A DNA stretch of 64,000 bases from Mantis religiosa (lineage: Eukaryota; Arthropoda; Insecta; Mantodea; Mantidae). The stretch spans positions 67,693,901 through 67,757,900 of the forward strand of contig CM060953.1 of assembly GCA_030765055.1 (NCBI GenBank), written 5' to 3'. Below are positions 1 to 12,066 of the stretch, piece after piece. Position 1 is the first letter of the stretch. Each line of letters opens with the position of its first letter. A model generated the notes under the pieces. It ran no database searches. It was given only the letters and a program-made list of their open reading frames with translations, and had not been told where the DNA came from. Made by a program: the position numbers and the translations under genes.

Positions 1-2280
1 CTAAGTCCATTTGAAAATATTTACTAACTAAGCTTTAAAAATATTGGTTGAAACTAAACTGGCAAAACGATTTCTTTTTGTAAAGTTTTTCACTGAAGAT
101 TTACTCCACAATAGTCACTTAACACAAGAAAGATTCTAATGTAAACAAACGTACACGTTCTTCATCGTAGTGCAGCTCTAAAGCCAGGCCAGGGGAACAG
201 TACTCCCGAGATGTAAAGTCATTCCCTCCTTCCTCTTGCTTCGCGATCACCAAAGCGGAAAAAGATAGGGGAACCCTTTTCAATTTAATGGGTGCATATG
301 TAGGTATTGTTGCAAGGTGTGATGCCCCTCAGTTCGGCTCCATTATGTGGTAGGGATTTGACTACTTGGGTCGTCAACCTCGCCAGTGTTAATTTGAAAA
401 TATCGATGTCCTCGGCTGCTCTCGGAGTTATCCTAACATTCACGAATATAGGATCTGTAGCAAGGATCTCTTGATTCAGGGTGTTTTGGGTGGTTCAATT
501 AGGGTACTCGGAAAGAAACACAGTTTTATTCTCTTATGACGATCGGTTGTATTTCAATTACTCTCGAAATACATGTTAATTAGACAAACTCTGAATGGTT
601 GGCTTCGTGCTGGCGTGGTTGTTCTCCCGTGTCTATAGCACGACTCACCGGATTGGCACCCAGCTACTAACTACCTTTAATTGAACGCGATTTCTTTAGT
701 TTACACGTCTTTTCAGTTTGGCCCACAGTAGCCAAATAACTTTAATGAACGAGATTTCTCTCCGCGTGCTATCGCACGACGTTTTAGCTTGGCCCACAGC
801 CGCCAACTGACTTTGGGTGTATATTTGTTCCCAGATAGGTCATATAACAGTTCGTTTTCTCCTTCAGCTCATTATTTTTAATTAGTTGGTCGGTAGAACG
901 CATATGGTGTCCCTTTTACGAGAACAACCTCTCCAGACCATCTATGATGTCCCCTGTCAAAATTATGCTTGAAAATAAACACAGGGTGCGACCCTTAAAA
1001 TTTATGGTTGCGTCCGTCCTAGCTAGGGGAGACAAAATCCTACCTTATCAGAGTACGTAACAAACTTGACAATACACACAAGATATTTGTTTCAATACAT
1101 GTATATATTCCTTTAACATTAAATTAATCTTACATATATTCCTCAACAGTTAATTAATCAACTGGAGGAAGAGAGTACCATTTCAATATGCACGTTAGTA
1201 GCAACTATAAGGACTGCTCTACCCACACCATCGGAGTACCCTTCCCCAGCTCTTTTTAAAACGAATAAAATACTTCGTATTACCAACACCATTGTACTCC
1301 AAATAATAAACACGTTCGAAGAACAGTTTAAGAATGTTTCATTTAAACGTAAGTTATTAAACTCTATTTTATTCATCGTGATACATACATCATAATTAGT
1401 GTTATTTGCAGAAGAGAGGCAACTGTCTTGTTAATCAGCATTGCTTATATCACAACATCTGCTCAGTTGGTACCAGATAAGCAATGTAAAATTGAAAGGC
1501 CTTTAAAATGGTAAAAAACAATAATATAAAATTGTTAAACCGTTTGAGCTGTTAAACTATTTAACACTTTAAAACCTTTATTTTGTAAGGGAAATAAAGG
1601 TAATAATTTGGAATTGAAATTAAAATTATGGCTAAATGTGTTTTAATTGACACTCCTATCGTTTAGTACACTTTTTGACAAAGGAATATAATTTCTATTC
1701 CCCTTAGTTTCAATTCATATGTATCATAATATAGGGTTTCTGCAAGAGTGTTTGGAGGTTTCAAGCAAAATTCAACATTTTACAAAAAGAAAAGAGAAAC
1801 AACTTACATTTAATATTCGTGAAAGAGAATAAATTAATTTTTTGGTTGGGATGAATGCAACCAATATTTTAACATTCCTTGTTTTAATTATTTTGTTGTT
1901 GCCTTTTTTACATTTATTTATTTAATTTACAAATACTATTAAATTTTTCATACAAAACAACTTCACATTCTATACAGAAATTCAATTATGTAGCCTTGCC
2001 AAATTTGTGAAACAATTAGCAACTGCACATCTACAGAGAGTATTAACACTGTACAAATGTTACAAAAGAGACACTTAATGTTAGACACTTGTTAGACAAT
2101 GTTAAGTTGATGTGAATATATATAGAAAGTGTAGAGAAATTACATGATATGAATTTTGTTAGATAATTGTTAAAATTGTATGAATGAGATGATTGAAATA
2201 AATTATTTAATTGGATGTTATAAAGTTTTGATTTAAATGAGTTTTGAAGTTATTTTGTAGTTTTAATTGTAAATTATTTT
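1..2280. other. AT-rich stretch without recognisable gene
   Basis: I see no supported coding region. Open frames are short and show no family motif. Positions 1-1060 are less AT-rich than the following kilobase and hold a diverged direct repeat (listed separately). A polyadenylation-like AATAAA lies near 980. This part may be an old LTR or LINE remnant, but I cannot assign it to a family. Confidence 0.5.
674..803. repeat. Diverged direct repeat, two ~60-65 bp units
   Basis: Units at about 674-732 and 739-803 share the order CTTTAAT-GAACG-GATTTCT, then a TTTAG-TTGGCCCACAG-GCC ending. They differ by substitutions and small indels. This looks like an old local duplication inside an unknown repeat. 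Confidence 0.5.
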
Positions 2281-2289
2281 GTGATATTT

Positions 2290-2397
2290 AATACTGGGTG
2301 CCAGTATTTAATACCGGATGCCGGTATATTTTTTCTTTTTGTGTAATTGTAGATATTTAGCTGGCTGCTGGTTAAATTATTTACTGGATTCCAGTAA
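2290..2397. repeat. Cluster of three short perfect hairpins
   Basis: Three palindromes share one layout: 7-8 bp arms around a 3-nt loop. They are AATACTGG/CCAGTATT at 2290-2308, ATACCGG/CCGGTAT at 2311-2327 and TTACTGG/CCAGTAA at 2381-2397. A degenerate fourth (CTGGCTGCTGG) lies near 2360. The core CYGG-N3-CCRG is shared although the arms differ, with compensatory change between the first two. Confidence 0.6.
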
Positions 2398-2522
2398 TTT
2401 TGTAGTTAATTTGAAATTGGTAGTCTTTCTATGATGTTTTATTTAAATTGTTTTATTTTTTGTTTATATTATCCGAAAAATGATTATGTAGTTTATTGTT
2501 TTTTGTTTAATAAATGTAAAAT

Positions 2523-2576
2523 TTGAAAATTACGTCCCGGTTTTAGTAATTAGGTACCGGGACGGAGAATTTTCAG
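2523..2576. repeat. Extended hairpin with CGTCCCGGT arms
   Basis: Arms CGTCCCGGT (2533-2541) and ACCGGGACG (2556-2564) are perfectly complementary over 9 bp. The pairing continues outward, with TGAAAATT matching AATTTTCA after a small asymmetric bulge, giving about 17 bp of stem around a 14-nt loop. It could be a very short MITE or the end of one. Confidence 0.6.
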
Positions 2577-3180
2577 ATTTTATTTATTTATTCATTTAGT
2601 TCATAATCTTCATTTAATTCAGTATCTTACACTAATTTACATTAACACCGCTCCTAAACCCAAAAGTTATTCATTGCTCACAATACCAGCATGATGAAAG
2701 TTACACTCACTATAGTTTTGAGTTTATTTTGACTGAATTCAAAGGCCAAAAATATCTTGGCACACCCCAAGTTATTTATATATTTCTGGTAAAAACTTTC
2801 AGGAATGTAAAATCTGACTTTGAAAGTGGAAGTGTGGTTCCTCTTTCGAAACATTCCATTTTTTAACTTTTTAGCACCTTTCGATGAATAAACAGTTTTA
2901 TGATAATAATCTACCAACACAGTATTAAGGATAAGCATTTCTTTGATTTGAGCTGACAATATTTGATTAGTAAGCCAACGCCTAACAAGTATAGAAAAGA
3001 TGGGGTACACCTCAAGCGCTGGAAAACAGCCAAAGGAAGGACAGGAGGCAACAGACCTAAGGTAGCATGATAATAGAAATGCGGAAGTCCCTAACATTCC
3101 TTGGTTCAAGGACCCAAAGGGCAAGATAGAGTAATTAACGACTCATGAAGCCATGTATTCCTTAATAATAAAATAATATC

Positions 3181-3990
3181 CCATGGCGAGAAGCCCATAT
3201 AGGGCCAAGGTCTGGCATCCCGACTGCCGGGCTCATGCCCACACACGCAAGTCAGAGATGGCCGATCATCCAACCGATATGGGGAAAATATTGTGACTTT
3301 GTGAATTCGTAGAATCCAATTTGACGAAATTCTAAATGTTCTTTATTTCCGTAGCAATACACTGTTCAGTTCTCACGTAACAACATTACATCACATATAC
3401 AACACCAAGATCAATCACAATAACGAACAGCTTACTCAACTTCCACTGTTGAAAACACTCTTGTTACACAACTCTCTCAGCTGTTCTCTGCTTACCTCAC
3501 TGTTTTAAAACTGTCCGCTGGCGTATCACAATCTCTTAAATACCTCATTTATAATTCTACATACTTCCGGAACAAAAAAGAACCGAAACAGTCAAGACGT
3601 CACCAGAATGTTCCATAAGCGTATCTTAATCTGGGCCAGCAAGTCTTTTATCTCGCGCTATGTTTATCTGCTTTTTGCAGGATCTTTATTTCCACCTATT
3701 TCCTGCCCGCCTATCAGTTTCTTTGTGTGCGCAAGCTGCCTTATCACGATCGGGTTCGCGACAATATGTAGTCATCATCTCGGCACGCATAGCCGGAAAG
3801 TGGCTTTTCTTACCAGGTCCGCTTCCTATCGTAAGCTCCTCAATTTCCTCACGATGATGCATGGGCACCTGTCCTATACTCGGGACTTAAAATCTACACC
3901 CCAGGCATGGGATCCATTCCGGGCCACATTCCGTGGCAGAGAACAAAAGCATGATGTCTTATCCCACTACGACACGACGCAGGACCACGT
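3181..3990 (-). mobile_element. SINE family C, split by a solo LTR
   Basis: Parts 3181-3291 and 3764-3990 together match, on the opposite strand, the uninterrupted copy at 39720-40050. Shared blocks include CTCACGATG, CCTATCGTAAG and the CATCCAAC-GATA-GGGGA region. The break falls exactly at the inserted LTR. No coding capacity. SINE is inferred from the ~330-bp size and a weak A-box-like head; it might be another short non-autonomous element. Confidence 0.65.
3292..3763 (-). mobile_element. Solo LTR, Gypsy-type (family L)
   Basis: On the + strand the element runs TGTGACTTTGTG...GCGACA. It is flanked on both sides by ATAT (3288-3291 and 3764-3767), a 4-bp target-site duplication. Read in its own orientation it ends AAAGTCACA and has an AAATAAAGAACATTT motif about 40 bp before the end, shared with the LTRs ending at 6881, 27203, 32003 and 38110. 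Length 472 bp. There is no internal region, so it is a recombination relic. Its position inside SINE C is confirmed by the unoccupied paralogue near 39.9 kb. Confidence 0.85.
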
Positions 3991-5427
3991 AGTCATTTGG
4001 TGTCCACAAAGTATACTCTTTCTTTGAAGCAATAATCCGTGTATAGGCACCGCCTGACACCATGAAACCTAAAAGCACTCTGAGAGATGAAAAGGAAACG
4101 GAATAAAAGTGAAATGAATGAAAAAATGGTAATACATGAGAAACAACCTAAATGTTCACCTACCAATAAGAGTAAATGACGAAAAAATTTCGTTTAGAGT
4201 ATTGTAATCGGAAATCGAATTCGGAGTCTCGGATGGATTTTATACATTACTGCGAAGCTGACTTCCTCAGGAAATCGTGAAATAAATTATTTTTTTACGA
4301 TTGCTCCTAGTGTATCAACTGCAACTTCATGAACCCATGAGAGCTTCAACTTACTTGATGCCATCGCCTTGAGTTCATGTGCTGCATGGCCATGTTTTTG
4401 TTACCTAGTGTGTTAAAATATACGCGACTTTTGTTTCTGGATGCTTTTATAGTCTGTGATTTTGGGTAACTCATTACTACGCTATTTATCCTTTAAAGCT
4501 CCGGATTCTTTTAGACATTCTGTATATTAAAGCATTAATTGTATTTAGTATCTGCATGTTTTTGTAATGCCTTTTAAACTGTAACAGATACAAAACACTA
4601 AATTAAAATGCAGAGCGTTTAGTCAGGCAAATAGACGATGAATGAATACGATACAGAATGTAATCCAAGGGATAATCTGCTTATATATTTGACATGAACT
4701 AACGATTATAATTCTAAAAAATAATAGCAGATAGATTTTGTCAGTCTCCAATCATTTGAAAATATCACATCTGTGAAAGAATCGTGCTCTGTTTCACACA
4801 TGGGCATCCATGTGTATCATTTTTTATTAGGATATGAGTTTTGTCTGTTAACAATTCAGCAGAGAATATTACATTTATGACATCCCAATGTTAGAGCTAT
4901 AGAGTGATGAGCGGAAAATGCACCCTGGTTCGTTAAACGTTTCAATAGGTGCATGGTAATAAATCAATATGCATTTCTCAGATGGTTTTGATGATAGTTA
5001 AAAGGTAGAGACATTATCTTTTGTTTCACATGTACCTCAAAGAGAAGCAGAATTAAAAAAGAGAATAAAATGTAATTAAAAGATTAAAAAAGCATGAAGT
5101 GCACAGCTATAGCTTGGAGTTGAAATATAACTCCTTCGATTGTGTTTCCCTTTATCTCAGGTGTCATGAGCACCCCCATGAGATAACCTAAGTGCAGTGC
5201 TGAGTGTTGGTGGTTGGGAATCCTTTCATCTGACTATCCTATCCTATAGGTTGTATATCTCGTGAAGCTCTCAGGTCTTGTGGATGACAAATGAAATTCC
5301 AAGGAGAGGTTTGGATGGGAAGGAAAACGAATTGTGGTGACAATGCAGATATTAAAGGCAAAAGTAATTAATATGTGTGGTTGTTCTTTACTAGTTAATG
5401 AGACTGTGACGACAAGGTGCCACTACC
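3991..5427. other. No feature recognised
   Basis: AT-rich sequence without a supported gene, repeat boundary or RNA gene. Confidence 0.4.
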
Positions 5428-5980
5428 GAGTGGGATGGCTCAGGCGGTTTCATCTGTGGCCCGCTTTCGGGAGGCACGGGTTCGATTCCCATGGCCGACC
5501 TACCAGATCCATGAGTTTTTCTGGGGAGTTCTCTGGTCCTCCCTTTCATCTCCATTATCATTTCATGCAGAAATCTCCATCTGGTGGTCTCTTTCAGGTT
5601 AGAAGAATCGCTGGGTGTCTCGGCGGTGCATGGCAGGATGATATGCTCTGAGGAAAACTACTTGCTCCTCCGGTAGGTGGGTTGAGGGTCTCCGCTTCTC
5701 TGCTGGGACAATTTCGGGACCGCCAGCCAGGGACCTTTGGGGCTCGGATCTCCTGCCTGGGACCATTAGGGCTCGGCTGCTGGACCTGTTGCCGTCCCGC
5801 TGCAGGGAAGCGGGTTCGTGGTACTGGCCTGTCGTAGGAGGTCGCTATCCAAGTAAACTGTAGGAATCTGCCCTCGGCCGCCCTCTATCTCCTTCGCTTC
5901 ATCCTCCCTCCCAGGGGTGCCCCCAATTGGGGGCATAGGAACAATGGTTCCAGCAAGGTGGCCTACGTACCGAATCCCCT
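5428..5980 (+). mobile_element. Long tRNA-derived SINE, family D
   Basis: The head has a pol III A-box-like stretch (TGGCTCAGGCGG, ~5435) and a B box (GGTTCGATTCC, ~5480), as in a tRNA-derived SINE. A GC-rich body of about 500 bp follows and is matched in reverse by 46078-46829. Shared landmarks are the CATAGGAACAATGG block and GGCCTACGTACC. Beyond ~5980 this copy meets Gypsy integrase sequence, whereas the other copy continues for ~150 bp, so the 3' part here is truncated. Confidence 0.7.
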
Positions 5981-6466
5981 ACCGGGTGGCTGGCCTAATG
6001 AGCTGGCCTACCGCCCGTCAACACACGACTCCACAGGGATGACGCCAGCCAGTTTAATATTCGGCCAAGAGTTACTCCTCCCTTGTGACTGGCTTTTGGG
6101 AGCCCCCCGGAAGCGAAACATCAGCAACCGAGTATGTGGAGAACCTCGTGCACCATCTTCACGACATGCATGAGATGGCTCGTCATAACATCCAGATGGA
6201 GAGCGACCGCATGAAGACCCGGTACAACAGGCAAGCCAACAGCCAGTGATTCCAGCAAGGTGACCTGGTCTGGTTCTACCGCCCCACCCGGAACAAGGGA
6301 GGTTGCCCGAAGCTTCAACAACCGTGGAGAGGACCGTACCGGCTGGTAAATGGGATTAGCGACGTGGTACATCACATTCGGAAGGGAAGATGTTGGTGGT
6401 ATACCCGGATCGTGTGGCCCGCTATGATGCTGCTGTTCGGGACGACCAGTCTTGAGGAGGGAGCAG
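5981..6466 (+). pseudogene. Gypsy integrase C-terminal remnant
   Basis: Translation gives the end of a Ty3/Gypsy integrase: a THDSTG-TPASL-FG block typical of the late catalytic core, a KTRYNRQANS segment, then GDLVWFYRPTRNKG and WRGPYRLV, the GPF/Y-type C-terminal module. The reading breaks after the LLGAP segment (frame change near 6110) and at an in-frame TGA near 6246. The purine-rich GAGGAGGGAGCAG directly before 6467 looks like the polypurine tract of this element. The 5' part, including protease, RT and RNase H, is absent, so it is non-functional. Confidence 0.8.
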
Positions 6467-6881
6467 TGTCTTGGGGCGTACGAAAGAGACAGATGGTGGC
6501 ATAGCTGGTGCGTAGGCCAGTGTTTGACGCTTGCCGAAAGAGAGAAAGAAAGAAACAGATAAATGTCTGGAAGTTTCTTATTTTCTTATGCCGCCTTGAT
6601 TGTTACCGAGCGTTCCACTAATTTCTAGAACAATGAGTGGAGGTATAAAGGCGCCACGGCGAGTCGAGAAGTAATAATCCTGTGTGTGCAGCTGTGTAGT
6701 GATTTGAAAGTGAATTCTTTTGTTTGTGGACGTGTGGAAGATGACCTTGAAGTTTGCATTTGTGTATGTTACGTAATTTTGCTATTGGCAGAGCTGTACA
6801 AAGTGTGTTTTTAGATGAAATAAAGTACAGTTTGAATTTCTGCAAACTAGACTTTTCACTCTACGAACACACAAAGTCACA
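6467..6881 (+). mobile_element. 3' LTR of the decayed Gypsy element (family L)
   Basis: Starts TGTCTTGGGG directly after the purine tract and ends AAAGTCACA, followed by ATAT (6882-6885). A TATA-like GGTATAAAGG lies at ~6641 and GAAATAAAGTACA at ~6818. The ending is shared with four solo LTRs in the window, which ties that LTR family to Gypsy-type coding sequence. 415 bp. Confidence 0.8.
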
Positions 6882-6885
6882 ATAT

Positions 6886-8406
6886 AGTGATATTTTAATA
6901 TGTCAATAATAGCATTTATTGGTTTTATGTATATTAGTATTCAATATATGAAACATCACTAGATTAAATTATTACATTTGAATTTATTAATTACTCCGCT
7001 TACAGTTATATTCTCAGTTGCACAAAACTCATTCTGTGCTAAGTTCTACACAGGAATTCGTCAGTACTGTTTATGATATCCAAGTGCAGATTTACGTACG
7101 TTAAATAGAATATTCTTTATGGATACTTTATGAATGTTGTCAATTTTGCATAAGTTAAAATGCGTGTATTTAATTACTTGTTTTACATGTTTGCAAACAT
7201 GTGTACTGATATCATTGGAGCTAACCGAAGCTAAAGAAACATTTCTACGCTTATTAGGAAGCACTACCTATGTACGTGCGGTTATAGTTTATATGGAGCT
7301 GATCCGCAGAAAAGGAGACTCGCGAGTCATTTGTCACGTATGTCTCTCCATTTATTCGCTGGCTGTCAGTTTTCCTGAATATTGCTAACTGGTGTTGCAT
7401 ACTTCGTAATTCGGGGAAAGAAGATATTCTTGTCAGCCTATACAGAGCAAACAGCTGAGCAGATAAAACAAAGAAACTGCAGAAATAAGATTGAAAGGCC
7501 CACCTTATCAGATCCCTGCTATTAGAAACAACCCAAATCAATTGAGCCAGATTTCCTAACTTAGATATACCAGATTATCATCTGGCTTAAAGAGATTTCT
7601 TTCTACCTTTTCACATTGGAAGGACAAAGTCGATTAAGGTATTCACTGCACAAAGCCTGTACATAATGCCATTCACTACTACAGAGTTTCGCAGCTTAAT
7701 TGGAAGATAAATGTGAAATGGAATACGTTTAATTACGGTGAATTTACTGTTGAAAGGAAATCATTATACGTCATTCTGTGTACCATGCTGAACCTGTTGT
7801 CCTGTGTGCCTTCCATCCTGGTAATACGAATGTAACTGCAGAAGTTCCTTAATTAAAACTAGATATAACTTGCAATGCCTTTTAGGAAATAATAAAATAT
7901 AGCCTGGAGAATCCTGCTATATTTTAAACCAAAGAAAAACGAAGTTTTTGTGTTATGTTCAGAGTTCAACGGTCATTCTCAAAGTAATAAGTTGATTTAG
8001 TAGTTTTAACTGACTCCGATATCTTGGGGGTTGTGATTTACACTATAGATTTATCAAACATACTAAACATCATTGTTTTACGAGCTGACAATCTCTTACC
8101 GATGGACAAGTGACTATATCACGCGAATCAATTCCCTCCCCTTCTTCTGTGGCTTGTATGTCAGCTGCAGTAAACTTTAGCTGTTGAGCCTTAAGTCTGA
8201 AAACCTATGAGAGGATTCTGACGTGCCTACCCACGCTGCGGTTTAAGGGTAGAGATGAAAGCAGGGTCGCAATGTGATTATGATGTTGAGATTGCGTGGT
8301 AGAAGGTGCCATGAATGTTTTAGCACTACCAACCTGCTTCAGATTTGACGAGCACTTGTAGATTGCTGTTTAAATGTAATCGCATGAAGAAACTGCCATC
8401 CAATTG
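6886..8406. other. No feature recognised
   Basis: AT-rich sequence. A few open frames under 100 codons show no motif I recognise. No RNA gene seen. Confidence 0.4.
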
Positions 8407-8408
8407 TA

Positions 8409-9280
8409 CGAGGGCTGTTCAATAAAGAATCATCACACTTTATTTGAAAATGTACCTTTACTCATCCTCATAATTTTGATAGTTCTTCTCAAAATAGTTC
8501 CCCTGCATGCGATGCACTTGTCCCAGCTTTTATACCAGTCTTCAAAGACATGCTGGAAACCATTTTTGAGAGCTGCTTCAAAATCGACTCCGCAGCCTTC
8601 ACCACTGCTTCTGATGATGGATAATGCCTCCCACGAAGGCGCATCTTCAACTTAGGTAATAGAACAAAGTCACATGGGGCTAAATCCGGACTATAGGGAG
8701 GGTGAGGGATGCACTTCACGTTGACTTTTGCAAGATATTCAGCAACAATAATATGCAACTGCTCATTATCGTGGTGCAGCATCCAGCCTGCTTAATTGAA
8801 ATGTGGTCTTTTGCAATGTTTTCAGGACATCCCTGTACTATTGTCCAGTTAATGGTGTGTGCAGGTACAACATGCTTATAAACCATTCCATGAATATCAA
8901 AGCATGAGATGACTATAACTTTCCCAGCACAAGCAACCACTTTTGATATTTTCGGGATTGGTGACGAAGGAAATTTCCACACTGAGGTTTGCTGTTTGCT
9001 CAGGATCAAGTTTCATCAGCAGTGATTACATTTGATAGAAACTCCGGATTTTCCTCTAACATCAACTTTAACTGCATGTTACTGCCATTGCAGCGGTAGG
9101 CGTTACTGAACATGTCTGAACTTGCCTGGTTCTCACAGGCAGGTACCAGCAGTACCAACAATGAAACTACTACGGCGTGTTTGTCTCACATTAAGTTAAC
9201 AGAATATAATAAGATTGAATTTTAGTGCGAAAAGTTATGTCCGTAAAAAATTGTGATCATTCTTTACTAAACAGCCCTCG
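8409..9280 (-). mobile_element. Deleted mariner element, copy 1
   Basis: Terminal inverted repeats CGAGGGCTGTTC... (8409) and ...GAACAGCCCTCG-like (ending 9280) are flanked by TA on both sides. The minus strand carries a decayed mariner transposase: a GMVYKHVVPAHT segment, LHHDNEQLH (second Asp) and HPPYSPDLAPCDF (third Asp). Length is 872 bp against about 1.3 kb for a full element. The N-terminal HTH part is missing: the sequence goes from the 5' end almost directly to MQLKLMLEENPEF. Frameshifts are present. It cannot make transposase but could once have been moved in trans. Confidence 0.9.
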
Positions 9281-9282
9281 TA

Positions 9283-10234
9283 ATTCTCTTATACTATGAA
9301 TGAAAACAACATTTAGCAGTTCCGTGTACATGAGCCTGCCTCAAAAAGGTATTAGCGCAATACAGTATCTTTAATAATTGGTGCCTATTGAGTTGGTTAG
9401 TCTCCAACTCTCATGAATCCCCAAATATCGAGCTATAATCACAGTTACTGCTTATGAAAGAATATACAGGGTGTCCCACCTGACTCTGCAATATAAAATA
9501 TCTTCTAAATGAAACAAAATATGATAATTACAATTGGCCAGGAATGTACATATGTTAGGGGCTCACACAATGAGAAGGTATGCAGAATCCATAAAGGTAA
9601 ACAAATAACACTTCCAACACCAATTTGCGTTTTTTAATGGAACATGTATGTCTATTCTAGCAAAATGACAACTAAAGCTACAATTAATAATAACACATTT
9701 GGTTACGCTTTTCTAAACACATTTATTAGCGGCCTATAGCCCTCAGAACTGTAATTCAATTGGAAGTGTTAAAAATAATGCAAAGTCTGGAAGGACAAAA
9801 TGAATTACAGATGGTGATGAAGCTGTTGATATTTTATCAATGGCAGAAAACCCACATTAATTTGCTCGCCAGAACATTATGGAAGTGTAACTGTTGTTAA
9901 AGTTTAGGCCCCAAGAATTGTAAAATTATTTAACTATGTTAAATAATAATTTAAAGCCCGATTTCAACAACAGATATTAAAATCGACGTTAACAAAGGTA
10001 ACGTAACAATTATCACACTGAAGTTGAATTTCTTGCATATCACCAACCTGTTTAAAAAAACCTGTGTTAACGCCAAGAAACTTGTAAATATCACAACTAT
10101 AGAAGGCTATGGATGAATCGTATTATTTTCTCAACGTAGTGCGATGCGCCTTTGTTTTCATTTTCGTCTGCACAAGCTTATAAATGGCGGATGAACAAAA
10201 TCATAAATAAAGCCATGAGACAAATTTCTAATCG
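9283..10234. other. No gene recognised
   Basis: AT-rich. An isolated ACAGGGTGTCCCAC motif near 9467 resembles termini of some Tc1/mariner-like elements, but no partner terminus or coding remnant was found. Confidence 0.35.
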
Positions 10235-10441
10235 ATGGAGAAAGAATTGTTAGTTGAATTCGGTAAGGATATCGTAGAAAATAAGGGGACGGATGCGGTG
10301 AATGTAAAAGAGAAAGATGTCACGGGGAAAATACTGGAAACGAATTTAATTCAAATGCATGTGTTACTACTACAAGCACCAAACAACTTGTCAGTATTAC
10401 GTAAATTTAAAACGAGGTACGAAGAAGGACAAGTGACTTGA
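10235..10441 (+). pseudogene. SANT/Myb-like DNA-binding fragment
   Basis: A 68-codon frame carries ELLVEFGKDIVENKGTDAV followed by VKEKDV. This resembles the start of the Myb/SANT-like domain of insect zeste-like and Harbinger-associated proteins (ENKKTD-V-KEK pattern, from memory of the family). The expected tryptophan-rich second half is not present. The frame runs into a 175-bp tandem duplication. I infer a transposon-derived or gene-derived fragment; a chance match is possible. Confidence 0.35.
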
Positions 10442-10737
10442 ACGTTTCAAGACGAGAGGTGGAAAATTTATTATCCACATAATTCAGTGAATTATAAAAT
10501 CGCAAAGTTATTAATACTTGAAGCAAAGGCGAGATCGGCATATTCCTTTCGATGCATGTTCTTACTCATTATTAAGTAAATTTAAAACGAGGAGCGAAGA
10601 AGGGCAAGTGACTTGAACGTTTCAAGGCGGCTGGTGGACAAAGTATTGCCACATAATTCAGTGAATTATAAAATCGCAAGGTTATTGATACTTAAAGCAA
10701 AGGCGAGATCGCCATATTCCTTTCGATGCATGTTCTA
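10391..10737. repeat. Tandem duplication, two ~175-bp units
   Basis: Units 10391-10564 and 10566-10737 align nearly end to end. Shared blocks: GTAAATTTAAAACGAG, CAAGTGACTTGAACG, CACATAATTCAGTGAATTA and CCTTTCGATGCATGTTCT. Differences are scattered substitutions and a few small indels, so it is a moderately old local duplication. Confidence 0.85.
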
Positions 10738-11831
10738 ACCGCCCTTGTATTTCCGCAGTAACCTTCATAGTAACATGTTTCGACAGTCTATACCTCCGTA
10801 AAAATTTTCTTCGGACAACTCTTCAAAATCATTTTTCCTCGTAGGCCGTACTCTATTACGAATGCCATTTAGACGGTCTTAAATATAGCTGCGATCATGC
10901 TCGCTATCTTGACTATTTATAATTGTTAAGGACTTAACATAAAAAATTTGGCTTGTTAGTTCAACAAGAGATTTAACACGAGTATTACGCTAACACTTTT
11001 TGGTGAAATACAATTTTTGTTTTAACTATTGCTAAACTCATGTTAACTGTTATCATCTGTTGGTGAAATCGGGGATAAGAATTGACATGTACAGGTTAAA
11101 ATGAATAAGAAAGTACATTGTTAAAATACAGTAGGTAATGAGTGACGTGGACCAGTAAAAATTAAGTTTGTGATGGTAGTGATGGCAACGAGAGAAGGAA
11201 AAATAAGTAATTTTGGTAACACAGCTAGGACAGAAGGCGTCTTTTGATGGAAGAAAATTAGGTGAACAGACTTAAACTCAGTGCCTCGACGAAACCTTGT
11301 GAAGGAGTTAATATCCGTTTTCTGCTAATTTTAATCAAGGTATACAATAATATTTTCAAGTTTTATGCGAAAAATTGTATAAATAATATAAATTAAATTA
11401 AACATCTTTATATTTTTAAAGTAAAAAGAATTTCTTGGTATTTAAGTTTATTTATAAAATTTATCTTTTCTCTCGCGAGCATGTCTGAAAATTAAGAGTT
11501 CTCATAGTTCAGACTGAAGCAGATCCGGAGATTTTCTGATATACATCGACATATCAGAGTGCCAGATTGGACCAAGAAGAGTTAGCAACTCGTGGCTTCG
11601 TCATCGTCTTCCCAGTGGGCTAGATAAAACCCACAACCCCAGGCACAACGCGGGACGACATCAGGTGAGAATAATCCCGTTCCCCATGATCGCCGCAACG
11701 CGGGGTTACGAGAACACCACCAAAATCCCATATCATCACCATGATCCTACTACAGAAGGCAGGTGGTGCATTACCTAAATCATGTATTTGTAATAAGTTG
11801 GACTGGTAGAAGATGAAGTACTGAATGACCA
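10738..11831. other. No gene recognised
   Basis: Mostly AT-rich. Positions ~11590-11790 are richer in GC and may belong to an unknown repeat, since a transposase remnant follows directly. Confidence 0.35.
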
Positions 11832-12066
11832 CCCATATCTCCTGACCCGAACCTCTTGGACTTTTTCTTGTAGGGATTTTTGAAGTGTGGGGTTTACAAG
11901 GTCTGACCGAAAGATCTTGAAGAGTTAAAGCGTAGAATCGGGTAGGAAATGCAGCTGATCAGACGGACAATGTTGCTGCAAACCTTAACTAGCTTCACAG
12001 ATTGACTTTGTCGTTGTTTGGCAGTAAATGGAGGCCATTTTGAGCACCTTTTCAAGTGAACTCATC
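11832..12066 (+). pseudogene. Transposase C-terminal remnant (DDE, Tc1/mariner superfamily)
   Basis: The + strand translates to a tail with LTRTSWTFFL-GFLKCGVYKV, KDLEELKRRI and a final LAVNGGHFEHLF. That matches the ending of insect DDE_3-type transposases (family knowledge: third catalytic Asp in a PDLTPLDFFLWG context, then a short helical tail ending in FQH/FEHLF). The third Asp is not preserved and stops interrupt the frame. Related to, but not the same subfamily as, the foldback elements at 13 and 45 kb. Confidence 0.7.

Noticed and set aside
9466..9480. ACAGGGTGTCCCAC as a transposon terminus
   Set aside because: No matching second terminus or coding remnant nearby; too short on its own.
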